A stretch of 64,000 nt of DNA from Elmis aenea (taxonomy: Eukaryota > Arthropoda > Insecta > Coleoptera > Elmidae), in NCBI GenBank assembly GCA_947652605.1, contig OX393582.1, forward strand, positions 10,192,544 through 10,256,543, written 5' to 3'. This document shows, piece by piece, positions 44,619-55,236 of this stretch. Numbering within the stretch: the stretch's first letter is position 1; each line of letters starts with the position of its first letter. The notes under the pieces are model-generated. The model worked only from the letters and a program-made list of their open reading frames with translations, was not told where the DNA came from and did no database searches. The position numbers and the translations under genes were made by a program.

Positions 44619-44886
44619 CAGGGTGGTCCAAATTCGATGGGCTTACATGGGTATCTCGCTTAATATTTAAGATAGAGAAACGATTAAATTACCAAAGAGG
44701 TGCAGTTTTTTAAGACAAACTCAAAACCGTTTTCAAAGATATTCTATCATTTCCGGTTTTTGAGTTATTGGAAAAAAGTGCTTTTTTGTCATATTTATAA
44801 TGTGTCATATCTCCCTTATTGTTGTAAATATTTAAAAAAACTTAGGGAGATTGTTTTTAGATATTTTGATGTAAAATTCGATGACA
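44619..44886 (+). mobile_element. CAGGGTGGTCC-type element, left end only
   Basis: Begins CAGGGTGGTCCAAATTCGAT after GTA and continues about 270 bases until the Penelope-like element starts. The right arm is missing. It differs from family A after the first 12 bases. Confidence 0.55.
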
Positions 44887-44977
44887 CTAAAAAATTTTAT
44901 TCTTCAGGCTTTCGCGGCTATCGTCCATGTTACAATCTTCGTTCCCGGGTTTGGAACCGCGTCTTCTTGATTTTTGT

Positions 44978-45013
44978 GACGTTTCGACCATTCTATGTTG
45001 GTCTTTATCAAAC
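44978..45013 (-). ncRNA. hammerhead-like motif, arm 1 of the Penelope-like element
   Basis: Reading on the minus strand: GTTTGATAAAGACC, a 10-base loop, then GGTCGAAACGTC. GACC/GGTC can form stem II, followed by the invariant GAAA and a CGTC stem III strand. The CUGANGA core is present only as TTTGATAA. Hammerheads are known in Penelope-like elements; activity of this degenerate form is doubtful. Confidence 0.35.
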
Positions 45014-45041
45014 GACTGAATTGGTGGGTTTGTTGCAGGGT

Positions 45042-46776
45042 TTATATATCCGGCTGTGGAGGCGTAGTGTTCCGCCTGACGAGTTCGTTTCGCCTCAGCG
45101 ATTTCTTGATGACCGGTTTCCAAATGCTTGGTAGTTGCAGGCCTGTGTCTCTGTTAAAGTTGTTGGGGTTCTTGGCAATTTCCATAGATTCCCTAAATAG
45201 TCTAGGCCAGAAGTGGTTGGCGCGGGCCAGTAATTTTGTGTCGTCGAAAAGTATGGTATGCCCCATGTCCTGGGCATGTTCTGCTACGGCCGATTTTTCT
45301 ATTTGTTTTCTTTTTGTTTGCCCTTCATGTTCTTTAAGGCGCGTTTGTATGCTTCTGCCAGTCTGTCCTATATACACTTTTCCACAGGAGCAGGGTATGC
45401 TATATATGCCCGGGTGATTCAATCCTGAGCCAGGCGTTCTTCTTAGTTTACTGGAGAGCGTCACTGGAGCGTTGAAGACTGTGTTGATGTTGTGTTTTTG
45501 GAGTATTTTCGATATTCTGTTGGTTACTCCTCCGATGTAGGGTAGATAAGTTGTAGCGATGTAGTCCTTCTTCGTTTTCTCCTTCGGCGTGGCACTTTTC
45601 TGTATGGCTCGAAGTATATGTCTTTGTTGATAACCGTTTTCCTGCAGAGCTCTTGTAAGCATGTTTAATTCTTCTTGGATGGTCTCTGGGGTACATATTT
45701 CTTTGGCTCTGTGGATTAACGTGTTGATCACTGATTGTTTTTGGGCCGGGTGGTGGTGTGATGCTGCGTTTAGATACCGATTGGTGTGGGTTGATTTGCG
45801 GTATACACTGTGGCCTAGTCTTCCGTTGGCTTCTCTTTTCACCAGTACGTCCAGGAAAGGTAAAGCTCCATTCTGCTCTTCCTCCATCGTGAATTTGATG
45901 TCCTTGTGCAAGTTGTTCAGATGTACTAAGAAGTTCTGGAGTGATTCTCTGCCGTGTTCCCAAATGACAAAGGTGTCATCTACATATCGAAACCAGTGTT
46001 TAGGCTTTAATCTACTGGAGTGTATGGCTTGCTCTTCGAAGGCTTCCATATACAGGTTGGCGAGTGCTGGTGATAATGGTGATCCCATTGCTGCTCCCGT
46101 GGTTTGCTCATAGATGCCTTCCTCAAAGGTGAAGTAGGTGGACTGTGCGCATAGTTGTATTAGATCGGCTAGGTTACCATCGAGATCATTTGAAATCAGT
46201 CGTTCCCTTGCCAATTCCACTGCTTCTAATACCGGTATATTGGTAAATAATGATGTAACGTCGAAGCTGACCATGATGTCGTTGTCGTTTATGTCGAGCA
46301 GGTGTAGTTTCTGAATGAAATGGGTTGAGTTTCGAATATGGTGATCCGATTGTCCAATGAAGTTTTGCAGTGTCCTGGCGAGATGTCTGGCAAGAGGGTG
46401 GGTTGCTGATCCAATGGCGCTCACTATTGGTCTTAGCGGTACGTCTTGTTTGTGGATTTTCGGTAGGCAATACAGTTTTGGTGTTCTGCATTCGGTTGGT
46501 GTTAGGCTTCTGTGGTGTTCCGTTGGAATGGATGAGGTTTTTACCGCTGCCTTGATCTGCCGTTCTATGTTCTTGGTGGGGTCCTTCTTCAATTTTCGGT
46601 ACGTAGAATCTTGAAGCATGTCGAAGACTTTTCTGTTATATTCTGTGCTGTCCATAATTACGGTGGCATTGCCTTTATCGGCAGGTAGAATTTTAATGTT
46701 TGGATTATCGCGTAGATTCTTGGCGGCCCGTTTTTCTTCTTTGGTTATATTTTGTTTTGGTGGTTTGGCCTTCCTA
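45042..46776 (-). CDS. Penelope-like reverse transcriptase with GIY-YIG endonuclease
   Basis: An open frame of about 575 usable codons. In order: ILPADKGNATVIMDSTEYNR, the substrate-binding start of the RT; KLYCLPKIHKQDVPLRPIVS; FDVTSLFTNIPVLEAVELAR, with the first catalytic Asp; AMGSPLSPALANLYMEAFEE; catalytic YVDD at 45975-45986; LPFLDVLVKRE; and a C-terminal GIY-YIG nuclease, GIYSIPCSCGKVYIGQTGRS, with the conserved Arg and HE that follow. Frame continuity into 46776-46889 only reads antisense into the inverted arm, so the true N-terminus has been lost. RT and GIY-YIG in this order define Penelope-like elements. The frame is intact as far as it goes, implying a recent insertion. Confidence 0.93.
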
Positions 46777-46782
46777 AGGATA

Positions 46783-47104
46783 AGACTGGCAGAAGCATAC
46801 AAACGCGCCTTAAAGAACATGAAGGGCAAACAAAAAGAAAACAAATAGAAAAATCGGCCGTAGCAGAACATGCCCAGGACATGGGGCATACCATACTTTT
46901 CGACGACACAAAATTACTGGCCCGCGCCAACCACTTCTGGCCTAGACTATTTAGGGAATCTATGGAAATTGCCAAGAACCCCAACAACTTTAACAGAGAC
47001 ACAGGCCTGCAACTACCAAGCATTTGGAAACCGGTCATCAAGAAATCGCTGAGGCGAAACGAACTCGTCAGGCGGAACACCACGCCTCCACAGCCGGATA
47101 TATA
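46783..47104 (+). pseudogene. inverted second copy of the Penelope-like GIY-YIG end
   Basis: Encodes TGRSIQTRLKEHEGQTKRK and the following C-terminus through RRNTTPPQPDI, almost identical to the minus-strand copy. It begins after the GIY-YIG catalytic core, so it cannot be functional by itself. Few residue differences separate the two arms (for example H for Y and N for D in an alternative frame near the end). Confidence 0.9.
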
Positions 47105-47133
47105 AACCCTGCAACAAACCCACCAATTCAGTC

Positions 47134-47169
47134 GTTTGATAAAGACCAACATAGAATGGTCGAAACGTC
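47134..47169 (+). ncRNA. hammerhead-like motif, arm 2 of the Penelope-like element
   Basis: The same 36 bases as the minus-strand motif at 44978-45013, unchanged in the inverted arm. It lies between the end of the coding region and the element's 3' end, where hammerheads sit in related elements. Confidence 0.35.
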
Positions 47170-47252
47170 ACACAAATCAAGAAGACGCGGTTCCAAACCC
47201 GGGAACGAAGATTGTAACATGGACAATAGCCGCGAAAGCCTGAAGAATAAAA

Positions 47253-48121
47253 TGTTGTATGTGACTGGGATGCAATAAGTTATGCGATGTGATAAAATTT
47301 TAATACCATAAATTGAGACGAAAACAAATTGAAATTTGGTTGGTATTTTGTAAAATGCTTGCTGAACTAGATTCATCCGTTATTGTATTTCTAAATGTAT
47401 TTTTTATCCAATTCGTTTGTGAAAACTGACTCACATGCACATGTGGAAGAAAATATAGTTAAAATAGCCGACGCTAATTTCTTTAAAGATTTGAACTCTT
47501 CTGGATTCGTTTGCCAGGCATTAATAATTTTGCTTTCAGCATTATTATACATATATTTTTCCTCCAAACTTTCCTTTCAATAATTTCTAAATTTTCCCTC
47601 AAGTCAATAAACTTTTGCCTCCAAATTGCACTTGATTGAAAATCAATGAATTGTATTTTAAAATTTTCTAACTTTAGTCATTCAAAATTATGTCTGGGTA
47701 AATTATGAATTTTGAAATATCTTCGAAATTTTTAAATTGAGAAAATCGCGAAGAAAATTCATCTTATATTGATTCCACAGCTGTGGTTATATCTTCAGTC
47801 AATTGATTTCAGTTTGACGTGTCGAATTTTCTATAAAAAAAATTAAATTTGGAAAATATTTGAAGGCATGAGAAGCAATATCTCGGTTAAATACTTGTAG
47901 TTTTGTTTGAATTGCCTAAATTAAATTATACATGTTGAGTACCGTCTTATTTAAACCTTGTATTTGAATAAATATATTTTGGTGTGATTATTATAATTCA
48001 TCATTTAAAAAAAAGTATTCATTTACCAAAAATTTTAGAAAAGCAATTATTTCTCCTGTGTGCCAATAAAAATTTTCTGCGTGCCAGCTCTGGCACGAGT
48101 GCCATAGGTTCGCCACCCCAG
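47253..48121 (-). pseudogene. hAT element with ZBED5-like transposase remnant
   Basis: The right border reads GTGCCATAGGTTCGCCACCCCAG, the complement of a common hAT end (C-x-GGGGTGGCGAACC). On the minus strand the decayed frame includes IDFQSSAIWRQKFIDLRENL and, at about 47401-47530, WQTNPEEFKSLKKLASAIL then TIFSSTCACESVF, the C-terminal dimerisation block of hAT transposases. Stops and shifts are frequent. The left end is truncated at the Penelope-like element, so no target duplication can be read. Confidence 0.75.
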
Positions 48122-48158
48122 ATCTAGCCTGTCGTGGAAGTTTTTTAAAACATTAAAG

Positions 48159-49214
48159 CAAGGATGGCCAACCCGCGGCCCGCGGGTCGCATGCGGCCCG
48201 CCTTGAACATTTTCCGGCCCGCGAGATTCATCACACTTTTACAAAATATATTTATTTTATAATGCCCAAAGTAGTGAAAACCAATGTATTAAAAAAATAC
48301 ATTATTTGTGCATCCATATATTCAAAAATTAAGAAATTGTTGTTATTTGAATCGCAATTGAAAAGTATTAACGCTTACCAATTTCCATTGTTGAAAGAAT
48401 TTAAGAAATCAAAATGTAACAATCACATCAAATAAGCAAAAAAAAATAAGAAAACTTACAGCTGCTTTTGAAAGCCGATTCAGTAATTTAGAGTTAGACA
48501 AATACAACAACATTTTTGAAATATATTCATCTCCCTTTCATGTTGAAATCGAGTCGGCCCCAGAATATCTCCAAATGGAACTGGTTGACTTACAGTGCAA
48601 TATTGAACTAAAACACATTTTTGGAACATCTGAATCAAAAATAGATTTTTATAACACTTACGTCACAAAAGAGAAATTTTCCAATTTGAGAAATCTGGCA
48701 CAAAAAGTTGTTAGCGCTTTTGGTTCAACTTACACCTGCGAATCGTTTTTTTTTTTTCGAAAATGAAATTGACCAAACACAAAACACGCTCAAACATAAC
48801 GGACGCTAACCTGCAACACCAATTACGATGTGCAAATACCCAAATTGAGATCGATTGAAAAAGCTAAGTGAAAGAGTGGAGAAACAAATATCGCACTAGT
48901 AAAATAAATATTTTTTAATGATTTAATTTTTTTTAATTTCATTTATATTTATATATTTTTTATATTTAACTTTTAGTGTTATATAATTCTTTACAATGTA
49001 CGTTTAGTATCATTATTATTATATTATCTATGTTTACATGTAAGAATAATAGTAAACACAATAATAATAACTCATTAGGTTTCAATTTTTTACTCCAAAA
49101 AAATGTCTATAGTGTATCTAAATCTAATATGGGGATATATAATTTTATATATGGCCCACGGAGTTATGATGCATTTCCAAAGTGGCCCGCAAGATCATTT
49201 GGGTGCCACCGCTG
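48159..49214 (+). mobile_element. hAT element with transposase remnant
   Basis: Ends CAAGGATGGCCAACCCG and, at the right, TTTGGGTGCCACCGCTG, flanked by cattaaag (48151-48158) and catcaaag (49215-49222), one mismatch in eight. GCGGCCCGC-type words lie under both ends. The plus-strand transposase remnant occupies 48262-48860. Confidence 0.88.
48262..48860 (+). pseudogene. hAT transposase remnant (ZBED5/GTF2IRD2-like type)
   Basis: The early part reads NAYQFPLLKEFKKSK. After stops and shifts comes FESRFSNLELDKYNNIFEIY, then EYLQMELVDLQCNIELKHIF and NLRNLAQKVVSAFGSTYTCE, followed by the 'F-x-x-M-x-x-x-K' and R-S-N-I-T-D-A-N-L region in another frame. These are the RNase H-like C-half and dimerisation domain of hAT transposases. 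The N-terminal BED finger is missing and a poly-T run at about 48746 shifts the frame. Confidence 0.85.
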
Positions 49215-49331
49215 CATCAAAGCATCACTGAATAGGTCTCAGACAGGGGAACAATTAGTCTAAATTAAACTTCTTTGTAGTTCTTACCGTTTACGAGATC
49301 CCAATAGTGGCCCTTCAATGTGGATCACCTT

Positions 49332-50338
49332 AACATTATTAATAAAAATAAGCTTTACTAAAAATCATTTGTTTCAAGGATCTCTTTTTGGAATGCTGGA
49401 CCAGTTTAAGACTTTTGTCTCCTTATCAGTTGCGGCTTCATTTATTAATAAATATCTAAATTAACTGATCATTAGTCCGACTATTTGAAAAACAGAGCAG
49501 TTCTACTGGGGTTGAACCGAAAGGGTTAATTATAATTTTAAGACTGATAAAGCCCTTTGACGCACTATTAGCCTTAAAGGCTAATGAATTTAATGAATTA
49601 AACCAGACATATTCAACAAAAGTCGTTTATTTAACTTCCACCACATCGCGTGACTTAAAGAAATTGGAATCCGATCGCAAATTCTAATGTTTCGCGAAGT
49701 AGTACCAGATCAAAAGCAATCGGATGCTGGATCTCTTTGTAGTCTTTGGTAAGACGATCCTGGCGGCGCTGTCCTTGTTGATTCCGACACGCTTGCTACC
49801 AAAGGAAAATTATTACGTTAAGATCTAGTAAGCCAGTAGCTGCAATACAATTGAGTTGGGAGTGAATTCGTCTCAATAGACACGCATTAAGCAAATAACT
49901 CTGCAGGTAGGGTTAATTCTAGGCTTGGAATTAGATTCAATAGCTTCTTGCTGTCTAAATAACAGTTTTCACATTAATCGAAAACGCATTTCCGGGCGTT
50001 ATTCGCATGTTGTACGTATTAACCGTATAATACAGTCCCTATTTAAGCCGTACACCGCCGGTTTCACAAATATGAAAACAGATGTATCTCTATACACGTT
50101 TTGCAAGTAATATTTGATAAATATAAGGATAAAAGCCACCTTCTAAAATAGTCCTGTTTATCTCTTTACGTCGTTCCTAAATTTATACTGTAAATAACCA
50201 TAAAACAGGTTATATTAAACAATATTTGCCTTACTTAGGAGTAAATCTATCAGTTGGTTGTAAAATAAAAAACCAAGTCTGAAGACCTTTGCTGAAGTTT
50301 GAACGGGAAAAAGTTTTAAGAACAAATAAAGAAAAAAT
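49332..50338. other. unique DNA, CpG-richer at 49590-50060
   Basis: No mobile-element ends or domains. A 61-codon plus frame (49925-50110) is unrecognised. Composition resembles the other repeat-free blocks in the window. Confidence 0.4.
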
Positions 50339-50535
50339 CAGTTCAAACTCAAATAGAAGCAAGACAGATGGGATGCTTGGGTCATCTTTATAGAATAAAA
50401 GAAAAAAGGTTAACCGGAAAAGTCTGTCAAGATGAAGTTAATAAAGCAGCAACAGATAGAAATATCAAATGGGAAAAGATAAAAAAAGCTAGCACATGAC
50501 AGAAAAACATGGATAAAAGTCAGCACAACACAATT
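50339..50535 (+). pseudogene. non-LTR polyprotein C-terminal fragment
   Basis: Encodes RQMGCLGHLYRIKEKRLTGK and then WEKIKKA after a basic stretch. This is the L-GH-x-x-R-x block and the trailing W-x-x-x-K-K of insect non-LTR elements. It is in the opposite orientation to the neighbouring element at 50570-51830 and belongs to a different copy. Confidence 0.6.
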
Positions 50536-50569
50536 CATTAGTCCTACACCTAACAGTAGAAGGACTTCC

Positions 50570-51830
50570 TCTTCTTCTTAATCGGTTCCTCTTGTACGCT
50601 TCGGTGTCGAGGTATGCTTTTCTGTTTCTGTGTTATGTTTCTACACTCCAGCCTATCGTTAGCTAATTGTGGCACATCTCTCCACCTGACTCCTTTTTCT
50701 TCTAGTCTCTGATTCACTTCTTTTTCCCATTTTATTCTTGGTTATCATCTATTTCTTTTTATCTCCATCTGCATTTTCCATACTATGTTCGCGTATCTAG
50801 TTTCTGACATGCGTAGTAGATGTCCAAAGCACCTTAATTGATTCGTCTCCATCTTTTTCTTAATACCTGTTACTACTAAGTTATTTCGAATTTGTTCGTT
50901 TTATCGATCAGTCTACATCCCTCTATTCTTCTCAGAAAGAAATCTCATTTCCTGTACCTGTATTCTTTGTTTTTGTTTTTAAGTGTCCAAGTGTCTGAAC
51001 TGTACGTGAGAATGGGTACGTACGTACACTGCTTTAAAAACTCGCGTCTTCGTTTATTTGATATCTCCTTCTTACTTATCAACCATTTATTATTGGCGTA
51101 GTAAAATTTCGTCACTGCCGCTATTCTGTTATTCCGATCTTCCTCCACTTTACCATTTACTGCAATTATTGTTACTAAATATTTAAAATTTGCTGCCTGC
51201 TCTATCTTTTTTTGGTCTAGCATAATTGTAACTGGTTCATGCTTTTTTGCTATAACCATAACGTTTGTCATTGTAATATTTATATTAATATTCATATTAT
51301 ATCTACTTAATGTATCTGCCTACACGTCCAGATTGAATTGCAAGTCCTTTTCGCTTTTAGCTAAGAGCACCACATCATCTGCAAAGGCTAATTCTGTTAA
51401 GGATACTGGTTTTAGTTTATTCCAACCCCAGTAGGCTTTCTTTGTGTTTAGCTTATATTCTTTATTTATTTTATCCCTAGAAATTATAAAGAGCAGTGGA
51501 CTTAAGTTGCCCCCTTGTCTTACTCCCACTGTAGTTTTGAATTCCTGGGAACTGCTGGGTTCGCACATAATTTCTATACTGCTCTAATATAAACTCTTGA
51601 TAGTGTTTAATAATCCTTCTCCCACTCTACTTTGTTTCAATATCTTCCAGATCTTTTTCCTTTGCACTCTATCGAAGGCTTTAGAAAGATCTATAAAGCA
51701 CAAGTACACCCTTTGACTGTTCCATTGTTTTTTCACTTAAGTAACTGTCTTAACTTAAAAATTAGATCCTGCGTGCTTTTACCCGGTCTAAAGCCACATT
51801 GCGCCATAAAGGGACTTATGACTAAATAAA
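50570..51830 (-). pseudogene. non-LTR reverse transcriptase, frameshifted
   Basis: From right to left on the minus strand: QCGFRPGKSTQDLIFKLRQ-like (about 51745-51805), TTVGVRQGGNLSPLLFIISR, catalytic FADD (51374-51385) in LTELAFADDVVLLAKSEKDL, KHEPVTIMLDQKKIEQAANF, an RNNRIAAVTKFYYANNKWLI block, and the tail RLEEKGVRWRDVPQLANDR. At least three shifts or stops break it. The tail is closely related to that at 5490-5855. The 3' border is the TTC-rich tract near 50570. No endonuclease domain is seen. Confidence 0.88.
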
Positions 51831-52386
51831 ATAGTTTTCAAAGATTGTAGGTAATCGTTGTTATGTTTATATTCAATCAGTTCATAATAAAACCAGATGA
51901 AAAACGTTGCAAATATAGGATGCATGATCGGAAGAAACATTTTATTTTTATCTAAGAATTCCATATGTGTATTATAACAAATATTTGTAAAATCGATGCG
52001 CAAACATGAAATATATCGTTCTGAATATCGCCGTTTCTCATGTTTTCGTTTCGCTGCTTCATTATTCATTTTAACTGATGGACCAGTATGAAGGGTGCGT
52101 TGTTTTGTTTGCTTAGGTTCTATTACCTCCGATACATACCTACATATTTCACGTACGTATACTGAAAAATTAAAATTCGGCACAGACTGTTTATATTATC
52201 CAAACTAATATTGTTTTGATATTGGAAACAATATTATGCTAACGGCGAATCGAACAGACAGTTATAATAATCTATTCTATTTATTACTCCTATTATTTAT
52301 GCAAAATTTCCTAAAGTAAATGTAGACACTCAGTTCTGTATCTTCCTTGACACCAACAAAAATTTAAATGTTCACGAAGGGAAATG
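51831..52386. other. AT-rich DNA with an unidentified 131-codon minus frame
   Basis: The frame at 51788-52183 (minus) overlaps the non-LTR copy at its end. It includes a basic AAKRKHEKRRYSERYI segment that is vaguely like the start of BED-finger hAT proteins, but no Cys/His finger follows. I do not assign it. Confidence 0.25.
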
Positions 52387-52388
52387 TA

Positions 52389-53811
52389 AATGTGGGAGTA
52401 ATTGACACTTAGACAAGATGAACAATTTAAAAAATGTATATTACTCAGAAAAATTGACATATACTACTCTCGGTTTATGGAAAAGAAATGTGCATTGTGT
52501 TCACAAAATTTTTGTAAGGTGATACCATTTTTGAAACTGATTATTTTATTATTTATAGGAATATTCACCAGTAATTGACATAGCTTAAATCGGTATGTAC
52601 CAGTAAATGACATCCTTTGTGGGTATAGTTGACATCAAAGAACCATTATTTTTTAAATTAAAAATCCTTATTAAAAGTTTACAATTCTTACAGTTATTGA
52701 GTATTGAACATTTAAATGGTGAACTAAACATATTCCTATAATAACTTTGGTATAAAATTACTATACTAAGTAAATAAACATTTTACTAAAATAACTATCC
52801 TAAACATTTGAACTGCTGAAAATTGCACTTAAAGAACAATCGTTTCCTTCTATCTGTTTGAGAAGTGGGTAGTTTCGAAATGATATTAATTATGTTACCA
52901 ACAAAATATTTAACAGTTGTTTTTGTGAAAATTTTCATAATTACAAAATTATTCATAGCGAATGTCTCTCTGTCTTTATTAATATTTTGTGAGTCTTCAT
53001 AAAAATCATGGTATCATTCATCGAGATTTGTTAACTCAAAACTTGTGTCCATCGTCGAGGAACCCGACTGTACCCAATCTTCTTCAGATTCGCTACTAGA
53101 ACTTGCAATCTATTTCGTCTTCTTCTTCTCTAGAAAGTATTGTTTTTGGCCCCATTTTTCTTTCAGTGGGGCTTTTTCCTTTGGATTTGTAAAGGAGACA
53201 CTGGACACTAGGTTTTTTAGCTGCAGTAGCTACAAGCATTCCAAGTCGAACATCCTCTAGAGCATTTTTTATATCTTCTTCAGGATATGCTAACATTTTA
53301 CCTTTGATGGGAGGCATATCCACTTAGGTTAAAATCTTTTTCCAAGCAAGAGTTTAAACGCACCAATAATTGACAGCCATGTCAACTACTGGTAAACATA
53401 AGAGATATGATCACTAGTAGTTGACATACTAAAACCATGGTCAAAAATAACCGCTACACTAATACTAGCAAGTTTAAAACACTACATAATAACCAGTAAC
53501 AACATGTAACAACACAATTATCTATATTAATGTGTTCAAGAAAATAAAAATCACTTCAACCACTTTACTTATCTCCTTTAAATCGAATAGAAAAATTTGA
53601 TATATCTGAATGCTCACAACTTTATACGAGAAAGATTATGTCATGTCAAAATGAATGTTCTCAGTGTTGTCAGGATATCAACAAACAAAAGTAAAGTACA
53701 AAATTACCAGATGGCACTAAACGTGTGGATGTAACAACAACCGAACTGTCTTTATAATGATTTAAAAACTAACATGTCAACTACTACATCGGTGTCAATT
53801 ATACCCACATT
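52389..53811 (-). mobile_element. pogo-like DNA transposon remnant with pipsqueak HTH, copy 2
   Basis: AATGTGGGAGTAATTGACAC and GTGTCAATTATACCCACATT are the ends, with TA at 52387-52388 and 53812-53813. It is copy 1 (22184-23588) in reverse orientation over its whole length, 1423 against 1405 bp, so both derive from one already deleted parent. Subterminal TGTCAAYTA sites are conserved. The flanks differ, so the pair arose by transposition and not by a segmental duplication. Confidence 0.88.
53096..53323 (-). pseudogene. transposase N-terminal HTH fragment, copy 2
   Basis: The 75-codon frame starts MDMPPIKGKMLAYPEEDIKN, then DVRLGMLVATAAKKPSVQ and TERKMGPKTILSREEEDEI. The first half is a pipsqueak-like HTH; 'GPKTILSREEEDEI' is the linker (G-P-x-T-x-L-x-x-E-E-E) typical of pogo or jerky transposases. 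The frame ends where a deletion removed the DDE core; a shifted frame continues directly into the acidic C-terminal piece (E-S-E-E-D-W-V-Q-S-G). It could in principle yield a short DNA-binding protein. Confidence 0.75.
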
Positions 53812-53813
53812 TA

Positions 53814-54903
53814 CCTAACAGAGTTTAACTTAAGAGCAAGAAAAAACCATAAAGTTGTTACCAAAACATTTCGTTTAGAGAATCTCTTATAACTAAATGT
53901 TTCTTTCGGAAATCAAAGATTAAAAGACGCCGTCCTTTATTTGTGTAGTCAATAAAGTACGATAATCCCTTTACGGCGCGCGTAAAATGTTACGCTGACA
54001 TTAGTAAATACGACATTTATTGACTTTTCTTTGATGGAAGTGTTTGAAATTACGATCCGACTTTGTAATTTAACACTGCAGCGAGGGTGTAGGACATCAC
54101 TGTTTTCCTATCGGTCGGGGGGCAACTGATACTGCTTTAAGCATTCCCTGAAGATACTTTACAAGTTATGGGATCCGGGTGTCTGTCTGTTTTTAACGAC
54201 CGCTCTTAAAATCGTGGGTTATTAATTGAATCCTCTGTGACTGCGTCGATCGGCAGAGGTTGTAAAGAATTATATGACATATATAAGCTCCTTTATGTGG
54301 CGCCGTAAACCTATACAAAGTATACAGTGTCAATGTAGTTGGCTATTGTGCAAGTGGAATTGCTCGTTGCAATAGCAACCAGCATTCTCTATACGTTGAC
54401 ATGTATGTCACGATGGCCCTAATGCGATCAGCGGGTTCATTGGTATTCTGTACTGTTCGATTCTCAGCAGACTTTATCAAATTGGAGTTTTGCCGCGAAT
54501 CACTTGAGCACCACAACTTCGGGGAAAAAACACCAATACAAGTGCATTTGTGTGATTTCCTTTCTACTGGATTTCGATCATGATAAAAATTAGGTAAAAT
54601 GTATCGTATTGAGGAAGGTACATTAAATCCTAATAACAGTAGAGCTCTGAAAATTACTATCTTAGAAAAAAACAATATTAATAGAGTTGGATTCCAATAA
54701 AGCAGACCAATAATTGGAAAAGGGTGTGTCAGTTAAATGAAAATTTTCCTATACTAGTTGTATACGCAATTAAAAGTCAGCTAATTTACAAATTAAATGT
54801 TTTTTTTTTGGGCATTTGATCAAATGTTCCAACGGCTCTAGATATTTTATGTCGAAAATATATGTTTTAGTAGCATTTTATATGATTAAAAATACTGTCA
54901 TAT
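53814..54903. other. unique DNA, nothing recognised
   Basis: A 110-codon minus frame (54343-54675) and a 60-codon plus frame overlap in a CpG-richer part; neither shows a domain. No repeat ends. Confidence 0.4.
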
Positions 54904-55236
54904 GCAGGGCCATCGACCGGGTGTAGCGTTGAGGCAGCCTGCCTCAGGGCGCTGCTTCATTTTATCTATTGCTGTTTAAGGTTTTAAAAAAAATTCCATT
55001 GCCCTATACATCTTTTATGTACAAAAATCAAATATTTTGTTATGGGACTAATTGTTTGTAGAAGTGTTAAACAACGTTTATGTAATGCATAACGCGTATT
55101 ATTTTGTTTAGAAACCGATTAAAAATATTTTTTATACCTATTTAAAAAAATTTAAAAATTTATTTTTTCCAAGGGCATACCCTACACATGTTTTATTTAA
55201 AAAAAAATCAATATTTTGTTATGAGCTTAATTCTTT
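54904..55236. repeat. hAT-like end and a direct repeat
   Basis: CAGGGCCATCGACCGGGTG at 54904 resembles a hAT end. Within the segment, 'ccctatacatcttttatg...aatattttgttatgggacta' (about 55001-55050) recurs in diverged form at about 55182-55230, giving a direct repeat some 180 bp apart. No right end was found. Confidence 0.4.

Larger units (their letters stand above)
44887..47252 (-). mobile_element. Penelope-like retroelement with inverted 3' arm
   Basis: A minus-strand body (about 46776 down to 44887) is joined head to head to a plus-strand copy of the last roughly 470 bp of the same element (about 46783-47252). The two arms (44887-45360 and 46783-47252) are about 98-99% identical. Such partial inverted or tandem extra copies are a known feature of Penelope-like insertions. 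The junction lies at 46776-46785 beside a shared AGACTGG word. Confidence 0.85.
48126..49331. mobile_element. family A foldback, right arm, split by a hAT insertion
   Basis: Left piece 48126-48158 ('aagttttttaaaacattaaa') and right piece 49215-49331 ('catcactgaataggtctcag' through 'gatcccaatagtggcccttc') together match the right arm of family A copy 1 (about 3302-3437). The hAT element at 48159-49214 separates them precisely with an 8-bp duplication. Confidence 0.8.

Noticed and set aside
46776..46889. N-terminal extension of the Penelope-like protein
   Set aside because: These codons read antisense through the inverted arm and are an artefact of the junction.
51788..52183. BED-finger hAT N-terminus
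   Set aside because: Only a basic segment is suggestive; the Cys/His ligands of a BED finger are missing.
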